Shown here: positions 1-8,338 of the stretch, one piece after another | How the letters are laid out: each line of letters starts with the position of its first letter | How positions within the stretch are numbered: the stretch's first letter is position 1 | Assembly: GCF_013294005.1 (NCBI RefSeq) | Contig: NZ_JABSNK010000004.1 | Coordinates: forward strand, 124,001-188,000 | Direction: 5' to 3' | DNA from: Flavobacterium gelidicaeli | GTDB lineage: Bacteria > Bacteroidota > Bacteroidia > Flavobacteriales > Flavobacteriaceae | Length of the DNA: 64,000 nt | Notes under the pieces: generated by a model | What the model was told of the DNA's origin: nothing | The model's input: the letters and a program-made list of their open reading frames with translations, nothing else | Database searches by the model: none | Position numbers and translations under genes: made by a program

Positions 1-2
1 AG

Positions 3-56
3 TTTTACTCAGATAGAGTGTATTCGAGAACTGATAATGGATTGTTTTATAAATAG
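3..56 (+). CDS. possible 3' end of an upstream gene, cut by the window edge
   Basis: A frame open from the window edge reads 17 codons to a TAG at 54-56. A second frame is also open to a TAA at 70-72, so the choice is not secure. The reason to suspect a gene end is the strong + strand terminator just downstream at 82-127. In this family the neighbour of a YwqE-type phosphatase is often a polysaccharide-export tyrosine kinase, but nothing in these few codons proves that. Confidence 0.22.
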   Translation, partial: FYSDRVYSRTDNGLFYK

Positions 57-81
57 CATTGGTCTAATTTAATTAGTACCC

Positions 82-127
82 AAAAAAAAGTTCACAAAGA
101 AGTTATTCTCTGTGAACTTTTTTTTTT
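82..127 (+). terminator. intrinsic terminator
   Basis: A GTTCACA (90-96) / TGTGAAC (111-117) stem is extended by an A-tract at 82-89 that pairs with a T-run at 118-127. It ends transcription coming from the left window edge. The A/T extension makes it potentially active in both directions. Confidence 0.8.
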
Positions 128-505
128 GGCAAAAGCCAAACACTACAAGACACTATTTTTGCAATAATAGAAAAGTAGTTTATTGGATTTAAGTGAAATA
201 AACCTAACAGAAGGCTGTTTAAATCGCAATGAAACAGTATTTCAATAACAATTTTAGCATTGTTTGATATGACTTTCCGCTTTGAGTACTAAGAAATAGC
301 ATGCAAATTTTTGAAAATTTTAGTAGATCAGTTATGATTATTCCACGAGAATCGGTGCTATCTGTGGCTATTTATAAGTAGAAATTAAGTAGCGTATGAG
401 CACATCGTTTAATCTGTTTTATGTCTATCGATCGTAGTTGGGATGCAATAATGGTTGGCGACGCTGCTCAAACTGACTAGCAGATTGTTTTATAAAAGTA
501 TTGAA
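128..505. other. gene-free stretch, 378 nt
   Basis: No convincing reading frame is seen on either strand. Around 338-369 a degenerate motif (CACGAGAATCGGTGCTATC and flanks) resembles the 'cacagatt/cacgaatt' relics common between genes in flavobacteria; this resemblance is from memory and weak. Nothing else is recognised. Confidence 0.5.
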
Positions 506-1246
506 TTAATCGATTTTAAAAAATTGATTGTTCGCTATCGCTTCCTTTAGAGGTTGTATGTCTTTTAGTTTTAATTTTTGATCGAAAGCTTTAATGTGAT
601 TATCATGATGTACATCTGTACCTACATAAGTATACATTCCTTTTGCGAGAAGCTCCTCTGCAATTTTAGCAATTTGAGAGCCATAATACCCCACAACCGA
701 TAATAAATTAAGCTGAAATAAACAGCCCGCTCGCTTTAACTTAGTATATTCATTAAAGTTGTTATGGTAAAATAAATAGCGTTCAGGATGGGCTAGTATA
801 GGAATGTAACCCGCTACTTGCAAATCGAATAGTATCGAATAAAGCTGAATAGGCGCATTAATGTATGACATTTCAACCAAGATGTAATTGTCCTTCAACG
901 TCAGTAATTCTTGATTTTTAAATAGACGTACAAATTGATCGTCCATAAGGTATTCTGCGGCAGCGTTAAAAGGAACTGTTATGTCGTTTTTTGCAAGTTG
1001 CTGTATGGTTTCTGTTTTTTTAGATACAATACCTTCATGTGTATTTTCCCAAACATGCTGTATGATGTGTGGCGTTGTAATAAATTGCGTCACCCCAAAA
1101 CCTTGAAGTGCTTTGGTAAGTCGGAGGGTATCCTCAAAAGTTTGTGCTCCATCATCAATTCCAGGTAATAAATGAGAATGAATATCGATATGACCCTGCG
1201 GAATGAGGTCCTTTAATGTGGGCTTATTTTTAGAAAAGAAAAACAT
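506..1246 (-). CDS. PHP-family tyrosine-protein phosphatase (YwqE/CpsB/CapC type)
   Basis: This is probably a manganese-dependent protein-tyrosine phosphatase that removes phosphate from the tyrosine kinase controlling polysaccharide export. Visible metal-binding motifs of the PHP fold are HIDIHSHLLPGIDDGA near residues 19-34, TPHI near 60, AHPERY in the middle and GTDVHHDNH near the C-terminus. Length (246 aa) fits the family. An in-frame ATG at 1273 would add nine residues, but the start at 1246 (MFFFSKNKPTL) matches the usual N-terminus, so I prefer it. It lies on the opposite strand at the edge of the polysaccharide locus, a typical place for this regulator. The substrate kinase itself is not in the window. 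Confidence 0.85.
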   Translation of the reverse strand: MFFFSKNKPTLKDLIPQGHIDIHSHLLPGIDDGAQTFEDTLRLTKALQGFGVTQFITTPHIIQHVWENTHEGIVSKKTETIQQLAKNDITVPFNAAAEYLMDDQFVRLFKNQELLTLKDNYILVEMSYINAPIQLYSILFDLQVAGYIPILAHPERYLFYHNNFNEYTKLKRAGCLFQLNLLSVVGYYGSQIAKIAEELLAKGMYTYVGTDVHHDNHIKAFDQKLKLKDIQPLKEAIANNQFFKID

Positions 1247-1273
1247 TGTTATTATTTTATAATGATATAACAA

Positions 1274-1589
1274 AGGAACAAAATTTTAGGTGTTCGTCAC
1301 TATAAATAGTTTGGATAAGTAAATAAAAAATTAATAGTAAATAAAAGTAATCCTTGAAGTAGTAATTAATTTGTTTAAGTGGGGCTAGTTATCGTTTCAA
1401 TAATTAGTATCTATAATTTGATTGTCTCTAATAGGATTTTAAATTAAAGCTATTCTTCTTTTAATATTGATTTTTTTATTAGAAAAAAATGATTTTAACA
1501 ACCGCAAAGCGCTGTTGCTTTTAAGGAGATTATGTCAGTAATTAGTTATTGCTAATCTAAAATAAAGCACATTATTTCAGGCAAAATGT
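1274..1589. other. gene-free leader region of the polysaccharide locus
   Basis: About 400 nt separate the divergent phosphatase gene and wzm. No reading frame of note is present. The stretch is very AT-rich and presumably carries promoters for both directions. Only the -7 like box at 1590-1597 stands out. Confidence 0.5.
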
Positions 1590-1597
1590 TATATTTG
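1590..1597 (+). promoter_or_regulatory. candidate -7 box (TATATTTG) ahead of wzm
   Basis: TATATTTG matches the Bacteroidota -7 consensus TAnnTTTG and lies 77 nt before the wzm start. No clear TTG -33 element is found at 17-23 nt upstream, so this remains a candidate only. Confidence 0.35.
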
Positions 1598-1674
1598 TTG
1601 CCTATCAATACCACGATGGATAAAAATAGTTGTAAAACAAATATTTATCTTAGGAATAACCTTAGTTATACCAC

Positions 1675-2544
1675 ATGAATTACCAAAAAAGCACAGATAA
1701 CGATTGGTTGTTTGAAATAACACCTAAAAATAAGTTCTTCTCCCTTAATCTTAAGGAAGTATGGCAATATAGAGATTTGTTGTTCCTTTTTGTAAAGAGA
1801 GATGTAGTTACGGTGTATAAGCAAACTGTTTTAGGTCCGCTATGGTATTTGATTCAGCCTTTATTTACGTCAATTACTTTTACTATAATCTTTAATAATC
1901 TTGCCGGTATTTCTACAGGAACGGTTCCTCCGTTTTTATTCAACCTTGCTGGAATCACGATTTGGAATTACTTCACTGCCTGTCTTACTGGGACCTCAAA
2001 TACATTTGGTGCTAACGCTGGGATTTTTGGAAAAGTGTATTTCCCTAGAATCATCGTGCCTATTTCTATCGTAGTTTCTAATTTATTAAAATTCGGAATC
2101 CAATTCTTTATTTTCATTGCTTTCTATATCTATTATTACTTTCAAGGAGCAGCAATTAGTTTGAATGGGTGGTGTTTATTATTTCCAGTTTTGATTGTTT
2201 TAATGGGCGTATTGGGTTTGGGTTTGGGAATGATTATTTCGTCACTGGTTACTAAATATAGGGACTTTAGCTATCTCCTAGGTTTTGGAGTGCAGTTGTT
2301 AATGTATGTTTCGGCGGTGGTTTATCCTATGGCTTTAGTACAACAAAAAATGCCTGATTACGTTTGGTTAATAAAGTACAATCCGCTTGCTTATATAATA
2401 GAGACCACCCGTTATATGTTGTTAAATGTAGGTGAGATGACTGTGCTAGGTTTGGTTTATACCTTTGTGGTAACAATAGTATTGTTTTTAGTAGGTGTAT
2501 TGTTTTTTAACAAAACAGAAAAAAGTTTTATCGATACGGTTTAG
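1675..2544 (+). CDS. wzm: polysaccharide ABC transporter permease (Wzm/TagG type)
   Basis: Inner-membrane subunit of an ABC-2 type exporter that carries lipid-linked polysaccharide across the cytoplasmic membrane. The 289-aa protein has a cytosolic N-terminus (about 1-50) followed by roughly six hydrophobic segments. It carries the family-typical VKRDVVTVYKQTVLGPLWY stretch near residues 40-60 and a late NPLAYIIETTRYMLL segment before the last membrane spans. Length and layout fit Wzm, TagG and RfbA permeases. The ATPase partner wzt follows after 249 nt. An ABC exporter at the head of the locus implies that chains are finished in the cytoplasm before export. Confidence 0.92.
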   Translation: MNYQKSTDNDWLFEITPKNKFFSLNLKEVWQYRDLLFLFVKRDVVTVYKQTVLGPLWYLIQPLFTSITFTIIFNNLAGISTGTVPPFLFNLAGITIWNYFTACLTGTSNTFGANAGIFGKVYFPRIIVPISIVVSNLLKFGIQFFIFIAFYIYYYFQGAAISLNGWCLLFPVLIVLMGVLGLGLGMIISSLVTKYRDFSYLLGFGVQLLMYVSAVVYPMALVQQKMPDYVWLIKYNPLAYIIETTRYMLLNVGEMTVLGLVYTFVVTIVLFLVGVLFFNKTEKSFIDTV

Positions 2545-2793
2545 TTGGTGATTCTTTATTAATTAATCGTAATTTTAAAAGAACTTTTAGTTACTATTAA
2601 GATTTAAAATTAGAGTAGTTGTAGGTGTAAAATAATCACGTTAATTGCTGAGAAATCCAATTTATTGGGACTCAGGATGCGAAGCTGTGGAAAGAACTTA
2701 GATAGCCAACATAATTGTGAAGTTAAACCTGAGTTTTATAAAAATAAAAATAAATTGACTCCTAATGCTTTATTTAAGAGTGAAAATAATAAA

Positions 2794-4092
2794 ATGAGTA
2801 AAGATATTATCCTAAAAGCCGAAAATATTTCTAAGCAATACCGCTTAGGACAAGTAGGTACAGGTACATTGAGTCACGACCTTAACCGCTGGTGGCATCA
2901 AGTGCGCGGTAAAGAAAATCCATATCTAAAAATAGGAGATACTAATGATCGCAGTACCAAAGGCGAAAGCGACTATGTATGGGCTTTACAAGATATTAAT
3001 TTTGAAGTAGAGCGCGGAGAAGTATTAGGCATAATAGGGAAAAACGGCGCTGGAAAATCTACTTTACTAAAAATTTTATCACGTGTTACTGCACCTACAA
3101 CAGGTAGTATCAAGTTTGGTGGGCGTGTTGCTTCTCTACTCGAAGTAGGAACGGGTTTTAACGGAGAAATGACCGGTAGAGAAAATATTTTTTTGAACGG
3201 TGCTATTCTGGGTATGACAAAAAAAGAAATTGCCTCAAAAATTGCTGAAATTATCGAATTTTCCGGTTGTGAGCGTTACATAGATACACCCGTTAAGAGA
3301 TACAGCTCTGGAATGACCGTGCGATTGGCATTTGCTGTTGCGGCTTTCTTAGAACCTGAAATTTTAATTATCGATGAGGTGCTGGCTGTAGGAGATGCCG
3401 AGTTCCAGAAAAAAGCCATTGGTAAAATGCAAGATATTTCAAAGCAAGGCGGAAGAACGGTATTGTTTGTGAGTCATAATATGGACTCTATAATGAGACT
3501 TTGTAGCAAATCTATTTTGATGAAAAATGGACGTATTGTAGATTATGATATAACGGCAACAGTTATTGATAATTATTTGAAATATGAATATGGTACTACT
3601 TCAATAAAAAGTTGGGAAGGTCAAAATGCTGGAAATAGTCTAGTAAAAGTAATTGATGTTAAAGCACATAATAGACAATTTGATGTTAGAGATAATTTTA
3701 AAATCAAAGAAGCTGTTGGTATAACTGTTAAATATGAAGTGATACAAGAAGAAAATAAATTTCATGCAGCTTTTAATTTTTATGATCGAAATGGTATCAA
3801 TATTTTCGATGCACATGAAAACAACACGAATAATTATTATGAAAGAAAAAAACTTGGTTTATATGAAACTACTGTTTGGATCCCAGAAAATTTACTTGCT
3901 GAAGGTATTATTTTAGTAGGAGTTGCAATTGTAACTCATGATCCATTTCAAGTCCATTTTCATGAAAGAGATTGCATTGCATTTAATATGATTGATGATC
4001 AAATTAATAGCCTAACAAGAGGCGAGTATGTAGGGAGTTTACCAGGAATTATTAGGCCGTTAATGAAATGGGAGTCAAATTATAAAATTTAA
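2794..4092 (+). CDS. wzt: polysaccharide ABC transporter ATP-binding protein with C-terminal carbohydrate-binding domain (Wzt)
   Basis: ATPase of the Wzm/Wzt exporter. With the ATG at 2794 (432 aa) the Walker A motif GKNGAGKST is at 82-90, the signature YSSGM at 170-174, Walker B ILIIDE at 190-195 and the switch histidine at 228. From about residue 290 a beta-rich C-terminal domain follows, as in Wzt proteins that read the modified end of the O-chain. The open frame runs back to a TTG at 2665, but those 43 residues (rich in Asn/Lys, no motif) do not look like an ATPase N-terminus, and MSKDIILKAENISKQYRLG is the usual start. Two methyltransferase genes follow directly, which fits end-modification sensing. 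Confidence 0.92.
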   Translation: MSKDIILKAENISKQYRLGQVGTGTLSHDLNRWWHQVRGKENPYLKIGDTNDRSTKGESDYVWALQDINFEVERGEVLGIIGKNGAGKSTLLKILSRVTAPTTGSIKFGGRVASLLEVGTGFNGEMTGRENIFLNGAILGMTKKEIASKIAEIIEFSGCERYIDTPVKRYSSGMTVRLAFAVAAFLEPEILIIDEVLAVGDAEFQKKAIGKMQDISKQGGRTVLFVSHNMDSIMRLCSKSILMKNGRIVDYDITATVIDNYLKYEYGTTSIKSWEGQNAGNSLVKVIDVKAHNRQFDVRDNFKIKEAVGITVKYEVIQEENKFHAAFNFYDRNGINIFDAHENNTNNYYERKKLGLYETTVWIPENLLAEGIILVGVAIVTHDPFQVHFHERDCIAFNMIDDQINSLTRGEYVGSLPGIIRPLMKWESNYKI

Positions 4093-4095
4093 AGG

Positions 4096-4734
4096 ATGTT
4101 TAAAAAAATAAAAGTACCAAAAGACGAACAGATTAAAATTACGGTTCAATCTATTTATTTAGGTCATCATCAAGTGACTTATAAAGGAATTAAAGCAATA
4201 AGATGCCCATTTGATTATGTAATTTATCAAATGATTATCAATGAAGTTAAACCGGACTTAGTAATCGAGATAGGAACCAACATTGGAGGCGGAGCACTTT
4301 ATATAGCTGATTTATTGGATAGTAACGGGAAAGGTGTTTTGCATACAATAGATATCGTAGACATGATTGATCCAAAAGTTAAAGAGCATAATCGAATCAA
4401 ATTTTTTACAAAAGGATGGGAAGATTATGATTTGACATTAACTAAAGGGTTTGAAAGAATACTGATTATAGAAGACGCATCACATTCTTATAAAGATTCT
4501 ATTGGGATATTAAACAAGTTTCATGAAGTAGTTTCAGTAGATTCTTATTTCATTATTGAAGATGGAATTATTAACGAACTAGGATTGGAAAAAGAATATG
4601 ATGGGGGACCATTGAAAGCACTGCGTGAATTTTTGCCTAATCATCCGGAATATACAGTTGATAGAAAATGGTGCGATATGTTCGGTAAAAATGCTACTTT
4701 CAATGTTAATGGATATTTAAAAAAAATGATTTAG
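4096..4734 (+). CDS. CmcI-like SAM-dependent methyltransferase/hydroxylase family protein
   Basis: Resembles the cephalosporin hydroxylase/rhamnosyl O-methyltransferase family (CmcI-like), which has a Rossmann fold binding SAM. Seen are VIEIGTNIGGGAL near residues 55-67 (SAM loop), HTIDIVD near 92 and IIEDASHSY near 130, the acidic and histidine residues typical of the family's metal site. Length (212 aa) is usual. It sits three nucleotides after wzt and before a second methyltransferase. By context it probably methylates a sugar of the exported chain, possibly the terminal one. The substrate cannot be told from sequence. Confidence 0.78.
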   Translation: MFKKIKVPKDEQIKITVQSIYLGHHQVTYKGIKAIRCPFDYVIYQMIINEVKPDLVIEIGTNIGGGALYIADLLDSNGKGVLHTIDIVDMIDPKVKEHNRIKFFTKGWEDYDLTLTKGFERILIIEDASHSYKDSIGILNKFHEVVSVDSYFIIEDGIINELGLEKEYDGGPLKALREFLPNHPEYTVDRKWCDMFGKNATFNVNGYLKKMI

Positions 4735-4781
4735 AGAACTGTAGTAGGATTTCAAAACATTGTAAAAGTTTAATAAAGTTA

Positions 4782-5639
4782 ATGAAAAAAAAATCTACCG
4801 GAGAAAGATTAGAATTTTATAATTTTTCAGATGTTACTGTCGAACATTTACATCGATATGCAATTGCAAATGATTTTATTAAAAATAAAGTAGTTTTAGA
4901 TATTGCATCTGGTGAAGGTTACGGATCTTATATTTTATCAAAGAATGCATCAAAGGTGATTGGAGTTGATATAGATGCAGAGGCAGTTTTTGATGCCCAA
5001 AATAAGTATAACAATGCAAATTTGAGTTTTACGGTTGGATCAGCTGATAAAATACCTGTTGACTCAAATACTATAGACGTTGTTGTGAGTTTTGAAACAA
5101 TAGAGCATCACGATAAGCATGAAGAAATGATACTTGAAATAAAAAGAGTTTTGAAGTCTGATGGTATTTTAATTATGTCTTCTCCAGACAAAGAATTTTA
5201 TACCGATAAAACTGGGCAAAATAATATTTTTCATATTAAAGAATTATATTTTTCAGATTTTAAAAAGTTAATTAATAGTCATTTTCAACAAACATCATAT
5301 TATTTTCAAAAATCATATAATTTTAATTCTGTTATTTCAGATGAAAATAATTATAATCAGATAGAAATTTTTTCTGGAGATAATCTAGGTATATCTAAAA
5401 ATAAAATCGAGCCTTTATATAATATTGTTATTGCTTCGGAGAATAGATTTCATATGTTAAAAACTTCTGTTTTTGAAGGATCTAATATTAAAAATTTGGA
5501 AACTAAGCAGATTGTGAAAATGAATTCATTTGCGATACATAACAGTTTTACTTTTAAAGTAGGAAAAATAATATGTTATCCAATTTTCTATTTACTAAAT
5601 AATAAGTTTAAAAAATGGTTAAAGCATCGATTCCTTTAG
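4782..5639 (+). CDS. class I SAM-dependent methyltransferase
   Basis: Carries the class I methyltransferase motif I VVLDIASGEGYGSYIL near residues 38-53, motif II GVDID near 66-70 and a motif like VVSFETIEHHDKHEEM near 105. The C-terminal third (about 190-285) is less conserved and ends in a hydrophobic/basic stretch. Its last 25 nt overlap the next glycosyltransferase gene, so the two are translationally linked. Together with the preceding CmcI-like gene it is a candidate for O-chain end methylation read by Wzt. The DNA here is markedly more AT-rich than the exporter genes. Confidence 0.82.
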   Translation: MKKKSTGERLEFYNFSDVTVEHLHRYAIANDFIKNKVVLDIASGEGYGSYILSKNASKVIGVDIDAEAVFDAQNKYNNANLSFTVGSADKIPVDSNTIDVVVSFETIEHHDKHEEMILEIKRVLKSDGILIMSSPDKEFYTDKTGQNNIFHIKELYFSDFKKLINSHFQQTSYYFQKSYNFNSVISDENNYNQIEIFSGDNLGISKNKIEPLYNIVIASENRFHMLKTSVFEGSNIKNLETKQIVKMNSFAIHNSFTFKVGKIICYPIFYLLNNKFKKWLKHRFL

Positions 5640-6562
5640 TTTCAATTTGTATTCCAACTTATAATGGAGAACAATTTATTGTTGAAGCTATGGATTCTGC
5701 AATTATACAAACTTATGCTAATTTGGAAATAGTGGTTTCGGATGATGCGTCAAATGATACAAGTTTAAAGTTAATTGAAGCGTTTAAAGGAAAAACAAAA
5801 ATACCCATTCGGATTTTTCATCATGATCCTAATGGTATTGGTGAAAATTGGAACAACTGCGTTAAGAAATCAAAAGGGAAATACATTAAGTTTTTGTTTC
5901 AAGATGATGTTTTGAAAAGAACTTGTATTGAAGAAATGGTAACGTTTGCAGAAGCTAATAAAGTTGATTTAGTTTATTGTAAAAGAGATTTTATATTCGA
6001 AAAAAGAGATTTGTTCATTACTACATGGATTAGAAATTTTGAAAATTTACATGATAAGTGGAAAGCTATAAATGTTAATAATGGAGTTGTTAAAGGAAAG
6101 AATTGTTTAGAAGACGAATATTTCATGCACTCTCCTGAAAATAAATTTGGAGAACCAACCGCTGTATTATTAAATAAACGAATTTTTGAAAAAATAGGTT
6201 ACTTTGACAAGGATTTAATTCAAGCTTTAGATATAGAATTTTGGTGGAGAGTTTTGTGTTATTTTGATACGGGTTTTATAGATAAATCTTTAATTTATTT
6301 TAGATTACATAATAAACAGGCTTCACAAATAAATCATTTTAAAGAAGTAAACGAAATGGATTTGTTACATAGGTTTTGTTATGATAAAATGTTTTGGAAA
6401 ATTCACAATAAGTCAAAATGGTTTCTTTTAAAAAAGTATAATCCTTTGGTGAAATTTGTTTTCAATTCTACTTTAATTAAAAAAGTAATCTACTTGAAAA
6501 ATAACTATAAAAACCCTCAAAAAATTTTAAAAAAAGTAATCTCTAAATTTCAGGATAAATAA
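5615..6562 (+). CDS. family 2 glycosyltransferase
   Basis: GT-A fold sugar transferase working on the cytosolic face. N-terminal signature VSICIPTYNGEQFIVEAMDS (about 8-27), then VVSDDASNDTS near 40 and FLFQDDV near 90 (in place of the canonical DxD). A later DIEFWWRVL stretch carries the acceptor-side acidic residue. Length 315 aa. The ATG lies 25 nt inside the preceding methyltransferase gene. The donor and acceptor are unknown. It is the first of a run of related GT2 genes. Confidence 0.88.
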   Translation: MVKASIPLVSICIPTYNGEQFIVEAMDSAIIQTYANLEIVVSDDASNDTSLKLIEAFKGKTKIPIRIFHHDPNGIGENWNNCVKKSKGKYIKFLFQDDVLKRTCIEEMVTFAEANKVDLVYCKRDFIFEKRDLFITTWIRNFENLHDKWKAINVNNGVVKGKNCLEDEYFMHSPENKFGEPTAVLLNKRIFEKIGYFDKDLIQALDIEFWWRVLCYFDTGFIDKSLIYFRLHNKQASQINHFKEVNEMDLLHRFCYDKMFWKIHNKSKWFLLKKYNPLVKFVFNSTLIKKVIYLKNNYKNPQKILKKVISKFQDK

Positions 6563-7474
6563 ATGCTAGCAATTATTATCCCATTTTATAAACTTACCTT
6601 CTTTGAAGAAACCTTACAATCGTTAGCTAACCAAACGGACAAAAGGTTTAAAGTCTACATTGGTGATGATGCAAGTCCAGAAAACCCATTAAGCCTGATA
6701 CAAAAATACCAAGGTAAATTTGAACTTTTTTATCACAGATTTGAAGAAAATGTCGGAGGAACTTCATTAGTAAAACAATGGGATCGTTGCATTGCTCTGA
6801 GTCAAAAGGAGGAGTGGATAATGATTTTGGGGGACGATGATTATTTAGATGCTTATGTTGTTGCATCCTGGTATGAAAATTATAATCAATTTTATAAAAA
6901 AGCTGAAGTAATTCGTTTTGCTACTAAAATGATTATTCAAGAGAATAATGAAGTTTCTGAAAAATTCGAACATCCAGTTTGGGAGTCTGCAACTGATTCC
7001 TATTTAAGAAAATTCAATCACCATACCAGAAGTTCTTTATCAGAGTATATTTTTTCTAGAAAAACATATATTAAACATCATTTTTATGACTATCCTCTAG
7101 CTTGGAATAGTGATGATCAGGCTTGGCTTGATTTTTCTTGGAATAAACCAATTTACAGTATTAATGAAAGCATTGTTTTTGTACGTTTATCTCAATTAAA
7201 TATTTCAGGTAAAACGGATAATTGTTTCCTTAAAAATAAGTCACAAGTTTTATTTTATAAAAAAATAATATATGATAAGCTTCTATATTATAAAAAAAAA
7301 GAACGAACGTCACTTTTAAGAAAATATGAAAACGAAATTCTTAAAACTAGGAAATTGACTTTGTCAGAATGGAAAAATTTATTTTATTATCACTTACGCT
7401 TTTTTAATTTTAAAGAGTTTGAAAAAATTACTAGGCGATTTTTAAAGACGATTTTTAAAAACTATGATTACTAA
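6563..7474 (+). CDS. family 2 glycosyltransferase
   Basis: Begins immediately after the previous stop codon. The N-terminus MLAIIIPFYKLTFFEETLQS and YIGDDASPENP near 31 are GT2 signatures. ILGDDDYLD near 92 holds the DxD-type donor-metal site, and WNSDDQAWLDF near 185 the acceptor-side acidic residues. The C-terminal 80 residues are Lys/Phe-rich. It overlaps the next gene by 11 nt. The specificity is unknown. Confidence 0.87.
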   Translation: MLAIIIPFYKLTFFEETLQSLANQTDKRFKVYIGDDASPENPLSLIQKYQGKFELFYHRFEENVGGTSLVKQWDRCIALSQKEEWIMILGDDDYLDAYVVASWYENYNQFYKKAEVIRFATKMIIQENNEVSEKFEHPVWESATDSYLRKFNHHTRSSLSEYIFSRKTYIKHHFYDYPLAWNSDDQAWLDFSWNKPIYSINESIVFVRLSQLNISGKTDNCFLKNKSQVLFYKKIIYDKLLYYKKKERTSLLRKYENEILKTRKLTLSEWKNLFYYHLRFFNFKEFEKITRRFLKTIFKNYDY

Positions 7475-8312
7475 AAAAGTTTCAATAATAGTACCTTGTT
7501 ACAATCAAGCTCAGTATTTATCCGAAGCGTTGCAATCGGTGTTAAAGCAAACCTATACTAATTGGGAATGTATTATAGTAAATGATGGTAGCCCAGATGA
7601 TACAGCAACAATTGCAAATACATGGATAATAAAAGATTCTCGTTTTAAGTATTTAGAAAAAGAAAATGGGGGATTAAGTGCTGCAAGAAATTCAGGAATT
7701 GCGATAGCTGATGGTGAATTCATTTTGCCATTAGATGCTGATGATAGAATTAGTACTAAATATTTGGAACTAGCGGTACCAGAGTTTGAAAGAGATCCCA
7801 ATTTAAAATTAGTTTATTGTAAGGCAGAGAAGTTTGGGGATGAATATGGAAATTGGGTTTTGCCTAATTTTAGTTTGTATAATTTAAGTCAAAATAATCT
7901 TATCTTTTGTTCAGCAATATTTAGAAAGCAAGAATGGGAAATAATTGGAGGTTATGACGAAAAAATGATATATGGTTGGGAAGATTGGGAGTTTTGGATT
8001 GCAATGCTCAAGAATGGTGGTGGAGTAAAAAAACTAGAAGAAGTAGGATTTTATTATAGAGTGAAGTCTAATTCAATGCTCGATAAAACGAAAGGATTAA
8101 AATCAGATTATTTATCAAATTATTTAAGTGTTAAACATGCTGATTTTTTTGTTGAACATTATGGGTCTTTTAAGAAGATGCAACAAGAATTAGAACAAAA
8201 CCGAAATGAATATGAGTATAAATTAAAAAGCGAAAAATTTGCTATAGATGTTTTTTGTTCTGTTTTCTTTGGTTTTTCTATTTTTGGAAAATATAAAAAG
8301 TCTAAACTATAA
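7464..8312 (+). CDS. family 2 glycosyltransferase
   Basis: Well-preserved GT2 domain: VSIIVPCYNQAQYLSEALQS (6-25), IIVNDGSPDDT near 38, ENGGLSAARNSGI near 73 and LPLDADDRI near 92 (DxD). GWEDWEFWIAM near 170 is typical of GT2 enzymes with the ED-W acceptor motif. Length 282 aa. The C-terminus ends in a short aromatic-rich segment. The substrate is unknown. It is closely similar in layout to the gene at 9477, suggesting they are paralogues. Confidence 0.9.
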   Translation: MITKKVSIIVPCYNQAQYLSEALQSVLKQTYTNWECIIVNDGSPDDTATIANTWIIKDSRFKYLEKENGGLSAARNSGIAIADGEFILPLDADDRISTKYLELAVPEFERDPNLKLVYCKAEKFGDEYGNWVLPNFSLYNLSQNNLIFCSAIFRKQEWEIIGGYDEKMIYGWEDWEFWIAMLKNGGGVKKLEEVGFYYRVKSNSMLDKTKGLKSDYLSNYLSVKHADFFVEHYGSFKKMQQELEQNRNEYEYKLKSEKFAIDVFCSVFFGFSIFGKYKKSKL

Positions 8313-8338
8313 TTTCTTAGTATAAATCAAGCCAAATA

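Noticed and set aside
128..505. Possible degenerate intergenic repeat near 338-369
   Set aside because: The similarity to flavobacterial 'cacgaatt' relics is too weak and only one copy is in the window, so it is not called as a repeat.
2665..2793. N-terminal extension of wzt from a TTG start
   Set aside because: Forty-three residues without any motif precede the normal ATPase start MSKDIILKAENISK; the ATG at 2794 is preferred.
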